A DNA stretch of 35,231 nt, taken from positions 1 to 35,231 of the forward strand of contig JAFQFV010000023.1 of the NCBI GenBank assembly GCA_017398555.1, in the 5' to 3' direction. The notes below the pieces were generated by a model. That model worked only from the letters and a program-made list of their open reading frames with translations. It did not search any database and was not told where the DNA came from. The translations under genes were made by a program, and so were the position numbers. Below are positions 8,693 through 16,704 of this stretch, in pieces; the first letter of the stretch is position 1, and the number at the start of each line of letters is the position of its first letter. The stretch is from Alistipes sp. GTDB taxonomy: Bacteria; Bacteroidota; Bacteroidia; Bacteroidales; Rikenellaceae.

Positions 8693-9444
8693 TGAAACCA
8701 ATATTTATAGCGGGACCGTGCGTGATTGAGAGCGCAGAGGTTCTTGATGCTGTAGCAGAGCGCATTGTCGATATAAACAAGCGTCTGGGCACAGATATTA
8801 TCTTCAAGTCGTCGTTTGACAAGGCTAACCGCACCTCTATCAACTCCTATCGCGGAGTGGGTATTGAGCGTGGTCTGCAGATGCTTGCCGACATCAAGAG
8901 CAAGTGGGGTCTTCGTCTGCTCACCGATATTCACGAGGCGTGGCAGGCTGAGGCTGCAGGAGCGGTGGTGGATGTGTTGCAGATTCCTGCATTTCTCTGC
9001 CGTCAGACAGACCTGCTCGTTGCAGCTGCAAAGACAGGCAAGGCTGTAAATATCAAGAAGGCGCAGTTCCTCTCGGGTGCCGATATGAAGTACCCTTATC
9101 AGAAGGCTATCGAGTCGGGCGCAACTGATGTATGGCTCACAGAGCGTGGTAACAGCTTCGGATACAACAACCTTGTGGTCGATTTCCGCAACATCCCCGA
9201 TATGTTGCAGATTGCTCCGCGTGTGATTATGGACTGCACACACTCCGTACAGCGACCAGGTGCTGCAGGTGGCAAGACAGGTGGCAATCGTGAGTATGTT
9301 CCCGCTATGGCGCTTGCTGCGAAGGCTTTCGGTGCAAATGGTTACTTCTTCGAGGTGCATCCCGATCCGGACAACGCCCTGAGCGACGGGCCGAATATGC
9401 TCTGCCTCGACAACCTTGAAAATGTGATTAAAACACTATTATAA
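8692..9444 (+). CDS. kdsA: 3-deoxy-8-phosphooctulonate synthase, metal-dependent type
   Basis: The 250-residue cytoplasmic enzyme condenses phosphoenolpyruvate with arabinose 5-phosphate to KDO 8-phosphate. The start IAGPCVIES carries Cys10 where the metal-independent E. coli enzyme has Asn, which places it in the class II metal-dependent group. DCTHSVQRPG and FFEVHPDPDNALSDGPNM supply the His, Glu and Asp expected as the other metal ligands. FKSSFDKANRTSINSYRG is the substrate-binding segment. It starts inside the GH2 stop codon (TAATG) and ends 2 bp before kdsD. It is shorter than E. coli KdsA but close to other class II proteins. Confidence 0.97.
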   Translation: MKPIFIAGPCVIESAEVLDAVAERIVDINKRLGTDIIFKSSFDKANRTSINSYRGVGIERGLQMLADIKSKWGLRLLTDIHEAWQAEAAGAVVDVLQIPAFLCRQTDLLVAAAKTGKAVNIKKAQFLSGADMKYPYQKAIESGATDVWLTERGNSFGYNNLVVDFRNIPDMLQIAPRVIMDCTHSVQRPGAAGGKTGGNREYVPAMALAAKAFGANGYFFEVHPDPDNALSDGPNMLCLDNLENVIKTLL

Positions 9445-9446
9445 CT

Positions 9447-10406
9447 ATGGACAACAGACAACTGATTCTCGATGTAGCCACTGATGCACTACAGACTGAG
9501 GCTGATGCCTTGCTGCGTATCAAGAGTGACTTGGGCGATGATTTTGTGCACGCCGTCGAGACTATTTTGGAGTGCAAGGGTAAGGTTATTATGACCGGTA
9601 TGGGTAAGAGTGGCCTTGTGGCAAAGAAGATTGCAGCCACCCTCGCCAGCACAGGTACTCCGAGCTTCTATATGCACCCCGGAGAGGCGTTTCACGGCGA
9701 TTTGGGTATGATTTCTAAGGACGATGTAGTCATAGCCCTCTCCTACTCAGGCGAGACTGACGAGGTGCTTAAAATCGTGCCATTTATCCTTGACAACGGC
9801 AACCCGCTTATCTCAATGACGGGAAACAGCAACTCCTCGCTTGCCAAAAACTCGAACATCCACCTCGATGTGCGTGTAGAGCGTGAGGCGTGCATCCTTA
9901 AGCTCGCGCCGACAACATCTACAACAGCGCAGCTTGCTATGGGCGATGCCCTTGCCTGCTCACTGATGAAGGTGCGCCAATTTACCTCTATGGACTATGC
10001 TCGTCTGCATCCGGGAGGTAGCCTTGGTCGTCGTCTGTTGATGAATGTTGGTAATGTGATGCACCGCACAGAGCTCCCTGTAGTGGGTGAGGATTGCTCT
10101 GCTGTCGAGATGATTCAGCGCATCTCTCAGGGTGGACTCGGACTGATTGTCATCTGCCGTGAGGATGAGATTTTGGGCATTGTGACCGACGGTGACGTGC
10201 GCCGTGCAATGGAGAGCCGTCAGGCCGAGTTCTTCAACATCCGTCCTATGGATATTGCCTCAAAGTCACCGAAGATGATTCATCCGGAGGAGAAGCTCAT
10301 TGAGGCGGAGAAGATGATGACACAGCACAAGATAAACTCCCTGCTGGTGGTCGATAACAATAAGCACCTTGTGGGTGTAATTCAGATTTACGACATAAAG
10401 CTATAA
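9447..10406 (+). CDS. kdsD: Arabinose-5-phosphate isomerase (KpsF/GutQ family)
   Basis: The 319-residue protein interconverts ribulose 5-phosphate and arabinose 5-phosphate, the first step of KDO synthesis. It has an N-terminal SIS sugar-isomerase domain (about 30-170; MTGMGKSGLVAKKIAATLAS, ALSYSGETDEV), the family active-site His in LHPGGSLGRRL (near residue 188), then two CBS domains (about 200-319). This is the normal KdsD architecture. It follows kdsA after 2 bp, so arabinose 5-phosphate production and use are encoded side by side. With kdsB upstream, three of the KDO genes are here; the KDO-8-phosphate phosphatase and KDO transferase are not in the window. Confidence 0.96.
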   Translation: MDNRQLILDVATDALQTEADALLRIKSDLGDDFVHAVETILECKGKVIMTGMGKSGLVAKKIAATLASTGTPSFYMHPGEAFHGDLGMISKDDVVIALSYSGETDEVLKIVPFILDNGNPLISMTGNSNSSLAKNSNIHLDVRVEREACILKLAPTTSTTAQLAMGDALACSLMKVRQFTSMDYARLHPGGSLGRRLLMNVGNVMHRTELPVVGEDCSAVEMIQRISQGGLGLIVICREDEILGIVTDGDVRRAMESRQAEFFNIRPMDIASKSPKMIHPEEKLIEAEKMMTQHKINSLLVVDNNKHLVGVIQIYDIKL

Positions 10407-10436
10407 CCGATACAACAACCTAAAAACTTAAAAACT

Positions 10437-11864
10437 ATGGGTTTCCTTACACCTCCGGCAAAAAAGCCGCTCTTGGCAGCCGATAAGATTGACAAGGAGT
10501 ACAGCAAGATGCGACTCAAGGTCTTTCTGGGTATCTATTTGGGCTATGCAGCCTACTATCTTGTACGCAAGAACCTCTCTCTTGCCGCTCCCGGAATGAT
10601 TGAGGAGGGATTGATTGACAAGGCCGGTGCAGGTCTTGCAATGTCGGGTATTCCGATTGCCTATGCAGTGAGCAAGTTCATTATGGGCTCTATCTCTGAC
10701 CGCTCGGATGCTCGCAAGTTTATGACCGTAGGTCTTATACTCTCTTCGCTTGTGATGATTTTGGCGGGTATTCTGCCCTACCCTACAGGCGTGAATGGCA
10801 ACTATGCAGTGACCGTTGGTCTGATGTTCGTATTTATGTTGCTCGCCGGTTGGCTATCAGGTATGGGTTGGCCTCCATGCGGCCGCGTGCTTGCACATTG
10901 GTTCTCAACTAACGAGCGCAGCTTCAAGATGTCGGTTTGGAATACTGCTCACAATGTGGGTAACGGCACACTTGGTCTGCTCATCCCTGCGGGCGTGATT
11001 ATATTTACAACTCTCGGTATTACAGAGACTTGGCGTGCAGCATTTATCGTTCCTGCCGTTGCAGCATTGCTCTTTGCACTCTTCTGTTGGTGGGCTATTC
11101 GTGATACACCGGAGTCTTGCGGTCTGCCTGCTATCGAGGAGTACAGAAACGACCACTCAGGCGCGAAGGCTGCCAAGGGAGAGGAGGATAAGATTCCGTT
11201 CCGCCGTCTGTTTGTAGATTATATTCTGAAGAACAGAATGCTCTGGCTCATCGCCTTTGCAAATGTCTTTGTATATCTTATCCGCTACGGTATTGCCGAC
11301 TGGTCACCAACATATCTGACCGAGGTATTTAAGTGGGATAAGGACTCGGCATCTATCGCCTACGCTGTTCGTGAGTATGCAGGCATTCCAGGAACTATTC
11401 TCGGTGGTTGGATATCATCAAAGTTCTTCAACGGCCGTTGTGCACCTGTAAATGTCATCTTCCTTATCGCCGTAACTATCGGTGTGTTGGGTTATTGGCA
11501 GGCTGACGTTGTGGCTCAGTTCACACACATCCCTATCAGTTGGATTATCTACTCATCACTCGCCCTTATCGGTGGCGCTATCTACGCACCTGTGGCGATG
11601 ATTGGCGTGCAGGGTCTTGCTATCGTTCCGAAGAACGCGGCAGGTACAGCAGCGGGTTTCCTCGGTCTGTTTGGCTATCTGCTTGGTGATGCAGTGCTCT
11701 CAAAGATTGTTTTGGGTAACATCGCACAGAGCTCACTTGGCTGGGATGCAACCTTCTGGGTATTCATTATCGGTGCCCTGCTTGCTGCCGGTATCTGCCT
11801 CGCATCGTGGGGTAAGGAGAAGCGAATGATGGAGGAGCGTCTTGCCGCAGCAGCAAAGAAGTAG
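10437..11864 (+). CDS. MFS organophosphate:phosphate antiporter (GlpT/UhpT/UhpC-like)
   Basis: This 475-residue inner-membrane protein has the hydrophobic profile of a 12-helix major facilitator. The organophosphate:phosphate antiporter signature is clear at about residues 142-180: GMGWPPCGRVLAHWFS, ERSFKMSVWNTAHNVGNGTLG. Such proteins exchange glycerol 3-phosphate or hexose phosphates for inorganic phosphate, or act as sensors (UhpC). Which substrate is used cannot be told; annotation pipelines often write glpT for this type. The gene lies 30 bp after kdsD and 11 bp before the UbiD-family gene. Confidence 0.88.
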   Translation: MGFLTPPAKKPLLAADKIDKEYSKMRLKVFLGIYLGYAAYYLVRKNLSLAAPGMIEEGLIDKAGAGLAMSGIPIAYAVSKFIMGSISDRSDARKFMTVGLILSSLVMILAGILPYPTGVNGNYAVTVGLMFVFMLLAGWLSGMGWPPCGRVLAHWFSTNERSFKMSVWNTAHNVGNGTLGLLIPAGVIIFTTLGITETWRAAFIVPAVAALLFALFCWWAIRDTPESCGLPAIEEYRNDHSGAKAAKGEEDKIPFRRLFVDYILKNRMLWLIAFANVFVYLIRYGIADWSPTYLTEVFKWDKDSASIAYAVREYAGIPGTILGGWISSKFFNGRCAPVNVIFLIAVTIGVLGYWQADVVAQFTHIPISWIIYSSLALIGGAIYAPVAMIGVQGLAIVPKNAAGTAAGFLGLFGYLLGDAVLSKIVLGNIAQSSLGWDATFWVFIIGALLAAGICLASWGKEKRMMEERLAAAAKK

Positions 11865-11875
11865 TAAATAGTAAT

Positions 11876-13705
11876 ATGTATAGGAATTTACAAGAATTTA
11901 TTGCAAAACTTGAGAGTGCCGGTGAGTTAATTCGCATCGGCACTCCGGTTTCGAGTATCTACGAGATTGCCGAGCTTACTGACCGTCAGGCAAAGAGTGC
12001 TGGTGGCGGCAAGGCGCTACTCTTTGAGCATACCGACAAGCCCTTCCCCGTGCTGACCAATATGATGGGCTCGGAGCGTCGTATATCGCTCGCACTGGGT
12101 GTGGAGAGGCCTGAGGATATTACCGCACGCATCGACAACCTGCTAAAGAGTGTCACATCGCCGAAGGATTCACTATCCGACCAGCTCAAGATGTTACCAC
12201 TGCTTGGGGAGGTTGCCCGTTGGTTTCCAAAGAAGCTCAAGCGCCGAGGAGAGTGCCAGCAGGTGGTGCTGACGGGCGATAGTGCATCGCTCGACATACT
12301 GCCCATTCTCAAGAGTTGGGGCTGCGATGGTGGTCGTTTTGTCACCCTGCCGATGGTAAATACACTCGACCCGCAGAGTGGTTTGCGCAATGTCGGAATG
12401 TACCGTATGCAGGTATTTGACAGCAAGACAACGGGTATGCATTGGCACCGTCACAAGACGGGAGCACGCCACTACGACGGCTATAAGGCGTTGGGTAAGC
12501 GTATGCCCGTATCGGTTGCCATCGGTGGCGACCCTGCCTATACATACGCTGCAACGGCACCTATGCCCGACAATTTGGACGAGTATCTGTTGGCGGGTTT
12601 CCTGCGCCGAAAGCCTGTGAAACTTGTCAAGTGCATCACAAACGACATCTATGTTCCCGATGATTGCGACTTTATCATCGAGGGTTACGTCGATACGTCC
12701 GAGCCACTTGTCGTCGAGGGCGATTTTGGCGACCATACAGGGTTCTACTCGCTCACGGACCTCTACCCTCGCTTTCACGTAACGGCTATTACCCACCGCA
12801 AGGATGCTGTCTATCCTGCAACCGTTGTCGGTGTGCCGCCGCAGGAGGATGCCTATATCTCTATCGCCACAGAACGAATATTCCTTGCGCCGATACGCCT
12901 TGTTATGCAGCCTGAGATTGTCGATATGACTATGCCTGCAGCGGGCACGTCACACAATATCGCCATTCTCTCTATCAGCAGCCGCTACAAGGGTCAGGCA
13001 ACAAAGGTTACGCAGGGTATGTGGAGTGCAGGGCAGATGATGTTCAACAAATACCTCGTCTTAACCCCACCAACGACCAATGTTCGTAGCAGCGAGGAGC
13101 TTGCTGCTCTGCTGAGAAATTGCGAGCCACAAAAGGCAGTCATTCGCGGCGAGGGTATCTACGATGTGCTCGACCACGCCACTGCAACCACAGGTTTTGG
13201 CGGTAAACTCGCCCTCAATCTTACAGAGGTTACAAGCACAAACCGCAAGGGTGCAGTAAGTGCGGATATTTCTCTACCTGAGGGAGTTACAATGCGTACA
13301 GAGTTTGTTGAGAGTTGGAGTACGCTGCTGTTCTTTGCCGATAATTGTGCAGAGGTTGATTTGGCAGCGATAGCTTCACAAGAGGGAGTTGATTGCAACT
13401 TCATTGCGCTCTTTGACAGCCGAGCAGCCGACTTTGGCGCAAATGATCTGCTCTGGATAGCCGCAGCAAACACCGACCCTAATCGTGATATTGCACTCGT
13501 GGGCAACACCCTTACTATCGATGCCCGTGCAAAGGTTCCGGGAGCGGAGGGTAATCCTACTCGTTTTCCGAATGTTGTCACATCTACTGAGGATGTTATC
13601 GAGGCTGTGGATAGACGCTGGGCAGAGTATGGCATTGGTGAGTTTATCGACTCTCCATCGCGCAAATATCGTAAGTTATTGTTATCTGACAAGGCTGAGT
13701 GGTAA
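11876..13705 (+). CDS. UbiD-family decarboxylase (probable menaquinone-pathway type)
   Basis: The 609-residue protein belongs to the UbiD family, which uses prenylated FMN to (de)carboxylate aromatic or unsaturated acids. Family landmarks include MHWHRHKTGARHYDGY, KRMPVSVAIGGDPAYTYAATAP, VEGDFGDHTGFYSLTDLYP and TVVGVPPQEDAY. The long form of about 600 residues is typical of proteins annotated as menaquinone biosynthesis decarboxylase in this phylum, but the substrate is an inference. The prFMN-forming UbiX partner is not in the window. Its TAA overlaps the next ATG by one base. Confidence 0.88.
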   Translation: MYRNLQEFIAKLESAGELIRIGTPVSSIYEIAELTDRQAKSAGGGKALLFEHTDKPFPVLTNMMGSERRISLALGVERPEDITARIDNLLKSVTSPKDSLSDQLKMLPLLGEVARWFPKKLKRRGECQQVVLTGDSASLDILPILKSWGCDGGRFVTLPMVNTLDPQSGLRNVGMYRMQVFDSKTTGMHWHRHKTGARHYDGYKALGKRMPVSVAIGGDPAYTYAATAPMPDNLDEYLLAGFLRRKPVKLVKCITNDIYVPDDCDFIIEGYVDTSEPLVVEGDFGDHTGFYSLTDLYPRFHVTAITHRKDAVYPATVVGVPPQEDAYISIATERIFLAPIRLVMQPEIVDMTMPAAGTSHNIAILSISSRYKGQATKVTQGMWSAGQMMFNKYLVLTPPTTNVRSSEELAALLRNCEPQKAVIRGEGIYDVLDHATATTGFGGKLALNLTEVTSTNRKGAVSADISLPEGVTMRTEFVESWSTLLFFADNCAEVDLAAIASQEGVDCNFIALFDSRAADFGANDLLWIAAANTDPNRDIALVGNTLTIDARAKVPGAEGNPTRFPNVVTSTEDVIEAVDRRWAEYGIGEFIDSPSRKYRKLLLSDKAEW

Positions 13706-14778
13706 TGAGAAGAGGTGGTAGATTGGGTGCTATTTTGGCGACGGTAGTAGTTGTAGCGACAGCCCTCTTGGCGGTCTGTATTCGCCGTATAAATAGCCCA
13801 CAGAGGATTGAGGCGCAGCAGGAGAGAGAGTGCGCGACAACCGACTCTCTCTTTGCTTTCGACCCCAATACGGTGAGCTATGAGCAACTGTTAGCGCTCG
13901 GTTTTGAACGCCACACCGCCGTATCTATTCTCAAATATCGCGCTCGCGGTAAGGTCTTTGAGATCGCCGAGGAGTTTGCGCTCTGCTATGGGGTTACAGA
14001 CTCTATGTTTGCCCGCCTGCGCCCGTATATAAATATAGGTAAGCAGTTTCGGGCAGAGAATAGGGTCGACTCTATCCGCGCCATAAACCGACAGCGTTGG
14101 GAGCAGAAGATTGACAACAGGCGCCCGCATCCATACGAGCCGTTCAGAATAGACACCGTCAGCATAGCCTATCTGCAGAGAATTGGTTTTAGCTATCGTC
14201 AGGCAGAGGGGCTTATCGAGTATCGAGATAGCGGCGCGGAGGGTATTCGCAACATGGCGGAGCTATCGGACTGCTGGGCAGTATCTCCGGAGATGTCAGA
14301 CTCGCTTGCGCGCTACGTAATCTTCCCTGAGCCAAAACCATACGGAGGTAAGATTGAGATAAACTCTGCCGACAGTGCAACCCTTGTAACCGTTCGCGGC
14401 ATAGGGCCGAAAACTGCTCAAGCGATAGTAAGTTACCGCAAATTATTGGGTGGTTACGTCTCAATCGAGCAACTTTCAGAGATAAAATGCGTTACAAGTG
14501 AAAATTTTGCACGATTTTCTTCACAAATTTGCTGTGATAGTTGTGTTTTTTCAAAAATTGATATTAACTTTGCACCCGCCTCAGAGTTGGAGCGTCATCC
14601 GTATATGACTCGAAGGGCGATAAACAGAATTATTCAACTGCGCAAATCGAAAGGAGGCTGGAAGTCGATTGAAGAGATTGTAAATGACGACATATTCACA
14701 TCGGAGCAGGTCAGTGCACTTGCGCCGTATCTTCATTTCGGCGACAACCCTTTGGATTTAGAGGAGGAGAATGATTAA
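13705..14778 (+). CDS. Membrane-anchored protein with four ComEA-like helix-hairpin-helix repeats
   Basis: The 357-residue product begins with basic residues and a single transmembrane helix (about 8-26, LGAILATVVVVATALLAVCI), so the rest is probably periplasmic. Four repeats of about 60 residues follow, starting near FDPNTVSYEQLLALGF, FRIDTVSIAYLQRIGF, IEINSADSATLVTVRGIG and IDINFAPASELERHPY. Only the third keeps the canonical GIGPKTAQAI hairpin. Helix-hairpin-helix repeats of this sort bind DNA in ComEA; a DNA-uptake role is only a guess. I chose ATG 13705 (TAATG overlap with the UbiD gene) over the in-frame GTG at 13699. The 3' end is more A/T-rich than its neighbours. Confidence 0.75.
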   Translation: MRRGGRLGAILATVVVVATALLAVCIRRINSPQRIEAQQERECATTDSLFAFDPNTVSYEQLLALGFERHTAVSILKYRARGKVFEIAEEFALCYGVTDSMFARLRPYINIGKQFRAENRVDSIRAINRQRWEQKIDNRRPHPYEPFRIDTVSIAYLQRIGFSYRQAEGLIEYRDSGAEGIRNMAELSDCWAVSPEMSDSLARYVIFPEPKPYGGKIEINSADSATLVTVRGIGPKTAQAIVSYRKLLGGYVSIEQLSEIKCVTSENFARFSSQICCDSCVFSKIDINFAPASELERHPYMTRRAINRIIQLRKSKGGWKSIEEIVNDDIFTSEQVSALAPYLHFGDNPLDLEEEND

Positions 14779-14793
14779 ACAGCAGGCCGGCTG

Positions 14794-14824
14794 GAGGTTG
14801 TAAACCAGGTTTACGCATCACCTC
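14794..14824 (+). promoter_or_regulatory. Structured leader upstream of rpsU
   Basis: Nested stems GAGGT (14794-14798) with ACCTC (14820-14824), and GTAAAC (14800-14805) with GTTTAC (14809-14814), form a two-tier hairpin in the 96-bp gap before rpsU. A GGAGG sequence lies within its base, about 78 nt upstream of the ATG. No T run follows, so it is not a standard terminator; an autoregulatory leader is possible. Confidence 0.45.
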
Positions 14825-14874
14825 AAATGGCAAACCAAAACAGAATTTAACAAACTAAAAAAAGAGAAAATATT

Positions 14875-15069
14875 ATGATTATCATGCCAGTTAAGGAGGG
14901 CGAGAATATCGAGCGCGCCCTTAAGAAGTTTAAGCGTAAGTATGAGCGTACAGGTGTTCTGAAGGAGCTCCGTGCTCGTCAGTACTTCACAAAGCCTTCA
15001 ATTGCAAAGCGCGAGAAGATGGCTCACGCAATCTACGTTGAGAAACTTCACCGTGAGGAGGCTGAATAA
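14875..15069 (+). CDS. rpsU: 30S ribosomal protein bS21
   Basis: The 64-residue, strongly basic protein begins MIIMPVKEGENIERALKKFKRKYERTGVLKELRARQYF, the standard bS21 sequence. It belongs to the 30S platform near the 3' end of 16S rRNA; in Bacteroidota it is reported to help occlude the anti-Shine-Dalgarno. The bases directly before the ATG are A-rich with no Shine-Dalgarno. A hairpin leader lies upstream and an intrinsic terminator immediately follows. No consensus promoter was seen, so it may share the upstream transcript. Confidence 0.97.
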   Translation: MIIMPVKEGENIERALKKFKRKYERTGVLKELRARQYFTKPSIAKREKMAHAIYVEKLHREEAE

Positions 15070-15077
15070 AGCAATGA

Positions 15078-15110
15078 GGGCAGTTTGAAATTCAAACTGC
15101 TCTTTTTTTT
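15078..15110 (+). terminator. Intrinsic terminator of rpsU
   Basis: Arms GCAGTTTGAA (15080-15089) and TTCAAACTGC (15091-15100) are followed by TCTTTTTTTT. It begins 8 bp after the rpsU stop. Confidence 0.9.
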
Positions 15111-15128
15111 CAATAACCACTAATTGAT

Positions 15129-15249
15129 AAAAATGGATAAAAAGCGAATTTCTGCGTTACGCTTGTGTTCGAAATCCTCACATACGCTTTTGTATGCTGC
15201 GGTTTCTCTCACTTCGCAAGCCTTGAACTTCATCTTTTTATCCATTTTT
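15129..15249. repeat. 121-bp element with 16-bp perfect terminal inverted repeats
   Basis: AAAAATGGATAAAAAG (15129-15144) is repeated in inverse at 15234-15249. The interior has further pairing, including CATAC/GTATG (15181-15185/15192-15196) and GCTTG/CAAGC (15161-15165/15217-15221). It contains no open frame of note. It lies between the rpsU terminator and the next gene. It looks like a MITE-like or hairpin-forming intergenic element; target-site duplications were not recognised. Confidence 0.6.
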
Positions 15250-15272
15250 CAACCTTAAAAAAAATGTGACCT

Positions 15273-15656
15273 ATGAACAACGCAGCAAAGACAGTATGGG
15301 GTCTTGTAGTCCTCTCACTTATCGGACTTGCAGTAATTTTGGGACTTATGTTCGGACTGCCGATGTACAACGTATGGCAGCAGGAGATGAGCGGTCGTGC
15401 GGAGCTTGCAAAGGCTGAGCAGAACCGTCAGATTAAGATTGAGGAGGCGAAGGCTAACCTTGAGGCAGAGAAGCTCAATGCACAGGCAGAGATTGAGCGT
15501 GCAAAGGGTGCTGCAGAGGCTATCCGCATCGAGAATGGCTCACTGACAACAACCTACATTCAGTATCTGTGGGTGCGTCAGCAGAACAACATCCCTAACA
15601 AGGTGGTATATGTTCCAACTGAGGCAAACCTCCCTATTCTTGAGGCGAAGAAGTAA
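15273..15656 (+). CDS. Small membrane protein resembling the C-terminal tail of SPFH/stomatin proteins
   Basis: The 127-residue protein has one N-terminal transmembrane helix (about 8-30), then a charged Ala/Glu/Lys-rich coiled coil (about 40-85), then AIRIENGSLTTTYIQYLWVRQ and VVYVPTEANLPIL. The coiled coil and tail resemble what follows the SPFH (band 7) domain in prohibitin/HflC-like proteins, but the SPFH domain itself is absent. Function is unknown; an oligomerising membrane scaffold is an inference. It is flanked by the 121-bp inverted-repeat element and an intrinsic terminator, so it is probably a single-gene unit. No consensus promoter was found. Confidence 0.7.
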   Translation: MNNAAKTVWGLVVLSLIGLAVILGLMFGLPMYNVWQQEMSGRAELAKAEQNRQIKIEEAKANLEAEKLNAQAEIERAKGAAEAIRIENGSLTTTYIQYLWVRQQNNIPNKVVYVPTEANLPILEAKK

Positions 15657-15680
15657 AATCGATTCGTGCAGAAAAATAAA

Positions 15681-15711
15681 CCCCTTCATTTTTTGAAGGG
15701 GCTTATTTTTT
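15681..15711. terminator. Intrinsic terminator after the stomatin-tail-like gene
   Basis: CCCCTTCA (15681-15688) and TGAAGGGG (15694-15701) form an 8-bp stem followed by CTTATTTTTT; an A-rich stretch precedes it, so it may work in both directions. The downstream promoter -33 box lies inside this stem. Confidence 0.85.
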
Positions 15712-15722
15712 AAGTATATTTG
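15692..15722 (+). promoter_or_regulatory. Promoter of the LuxC-like gene, predicted leaderless
   Basis: TTTG (15692-15695), a 19-nt spacer and TATATTTG (15715-15722) match the Bacteroidota consensus. Only 4 nt separate the -7 element from the ATG at 15727, so transcription should start at or next to the start codon. Confidence 0.7.
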
Positions 15723-15726
15723 TGGT

Positions 15727-16689
15727 ATGAAGAGTACTATCGAGATATTTTCCGAACTCGGGACACGACTTAGATCTATCCCGCAGAGTGTTATCGAGAG
15801 GGCCGAGCAGCAAAACGAGTGGTTTTGTCAGATACCTACGGCGATAGATGCTATCTGCTCACAGATGCTCGACCACCACAAACTGAGCGAGTGGATTGCC
15901 CTCTACTCTACGCCCGTTCACTCTGTAAAGCGAGTGGGAATTATCATGGCGGGAAATATCCCTGCCGTGGGTTTTGCCGATCTGCTCTATGTCATTGCTT
16001 CCGGCAATATCCCCGTTGTCAAGTACTCCTCAAAAGACAGCGTACTGATGGAGTATATCGTAACGCTGCTGCAAGAGATTGAACCACAGCTTATAATCGA
16101 ACAGCTACAGCCGAACAGACAAATTGATGCGTTGATTGCTACGGGTAGCGACACGGCTGCGCTCCATTTCCGCACGATGTATGGCGATATTCCGACCCTT
16201 ATTCGCGGCTCAAGGCACTCTATAGCAGTACTTTCGGGCAGTGAGAGCGATGAGGATATGGCGGCTCTACAGCGCGATATATTCACCTATTCGGGGCTTG
16301 GGTGTCGTAATGTATCGCTGATATTTGCTCCGCAGAATTTCGATTTTCAACTCGTTGTGCCACCAATGCCGCAGAGCTATAAGAACAATTATCGTCACAC
16401 CCGTGCGCTGATGACAATGCAATCTGTGGCGTTTACCGACTTGGGTGGCGCTATTACCGTTGAGGGTGAGGCTAAATTCCCGCGACAGATTAGTTGCATA
16501 AATATCCACAGATATAACACTATCGATGAGGTTAAAGAGTGGATAGCAGAGAATAACTCCCGCCTACAGTGCGTTGTTTCGCGCGTGGAGGGTCTTGTTC
16601 GCAGGGTAGATTTCGGCATGGCGCAATATCCGACATTAAATGATTATGCCGATGATGTGGATGTTATGAAATTTTTACTATCTTTGTAG
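15727..16689 (+). CDS. LuxC-like acyl-CoA reductase
   Basis: The 320-residue protein resembles the LuxC acyl-CoA reductase family within the aldehyde-dehydrogenase superfamily. Visible landmarks are VGIIMAGNIPAVGFADLLYVIASGN (nucleotide-binding region), RGSRHSIAVLSG and the probable catalytic Cys193 in SGLGCRNVSLIFAP. LuxC reduces fatty acyl groups to aldehydes; the physiological substrate in Bacteroidota is not known to me. No luciferase or LuxD/LuxE partner is nearby. The start ATG is 4 nt after a -7 promoter element, implying a leaderless mRNA. Its last codons overlap the -7 element of the following gene. Confidence 0.8.
   Translation: MKSTIEIFSELGTRLRSIPQSVIERAEQQNEWFCQIPTAIDAICSQMLDHHKLSEWIALYSTPVHSVKRVGIIMAGNIPAVGFADLLYVIASGNIPVVKYSSKDSVLMEYIVTLLQEIEPQLIIEQLQPNRQIDALIATGSDTAALHFRTMYGDIPTLIRGSRHSIAVLSGSESDEDMAALQRDIFTYSGLGCRNVSLIFAPQNFDFQLVVPPMPQSYKNNYRHTRALMTMQSVAFTDLGGAITVEGEAKFPRQISCINIHRYNTIDEVKEWIAENNSRLQCVVSRVEGLVRRVDFGMAQYPTLNDYADDVDVMKFLLSL
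16679..16686 (+). promoter_or_regulatory. -7 element (TATCTTTG) of the Spy-like gene
   Basis: TATCTTTG overlaps the last codons of the LuxC-like gene. No good TTTG is seen 19-21 nt upstream, so the call is weaker than the other promoters. The start point would be near 16692, 13 nt before the first ATG. Confidence 0.5.
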
Positions 16690-16704
16690 TAACAACTAAT
16701 TGAA

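Noticed and set aside
8614-9360. Open frame of 248 codons antisense to GH2/kdsA
   Set aside because: It is a shadow of kdsA, without start signals or plausible composition.
13699-13704. GTG start for the helix-hairpin-helix gene
   Set aside because: ATG 13705 gives a TAATG overlap like several other junctions in the window and a better anchor start (MRRGG).
14793-14797. GGAGG as the rpsU Shine-Dalgarno
   Set aside because: It lies 78 nt upstream of the ATG, much too far for direct use; kept only as part of a possible regulatory hairpin.
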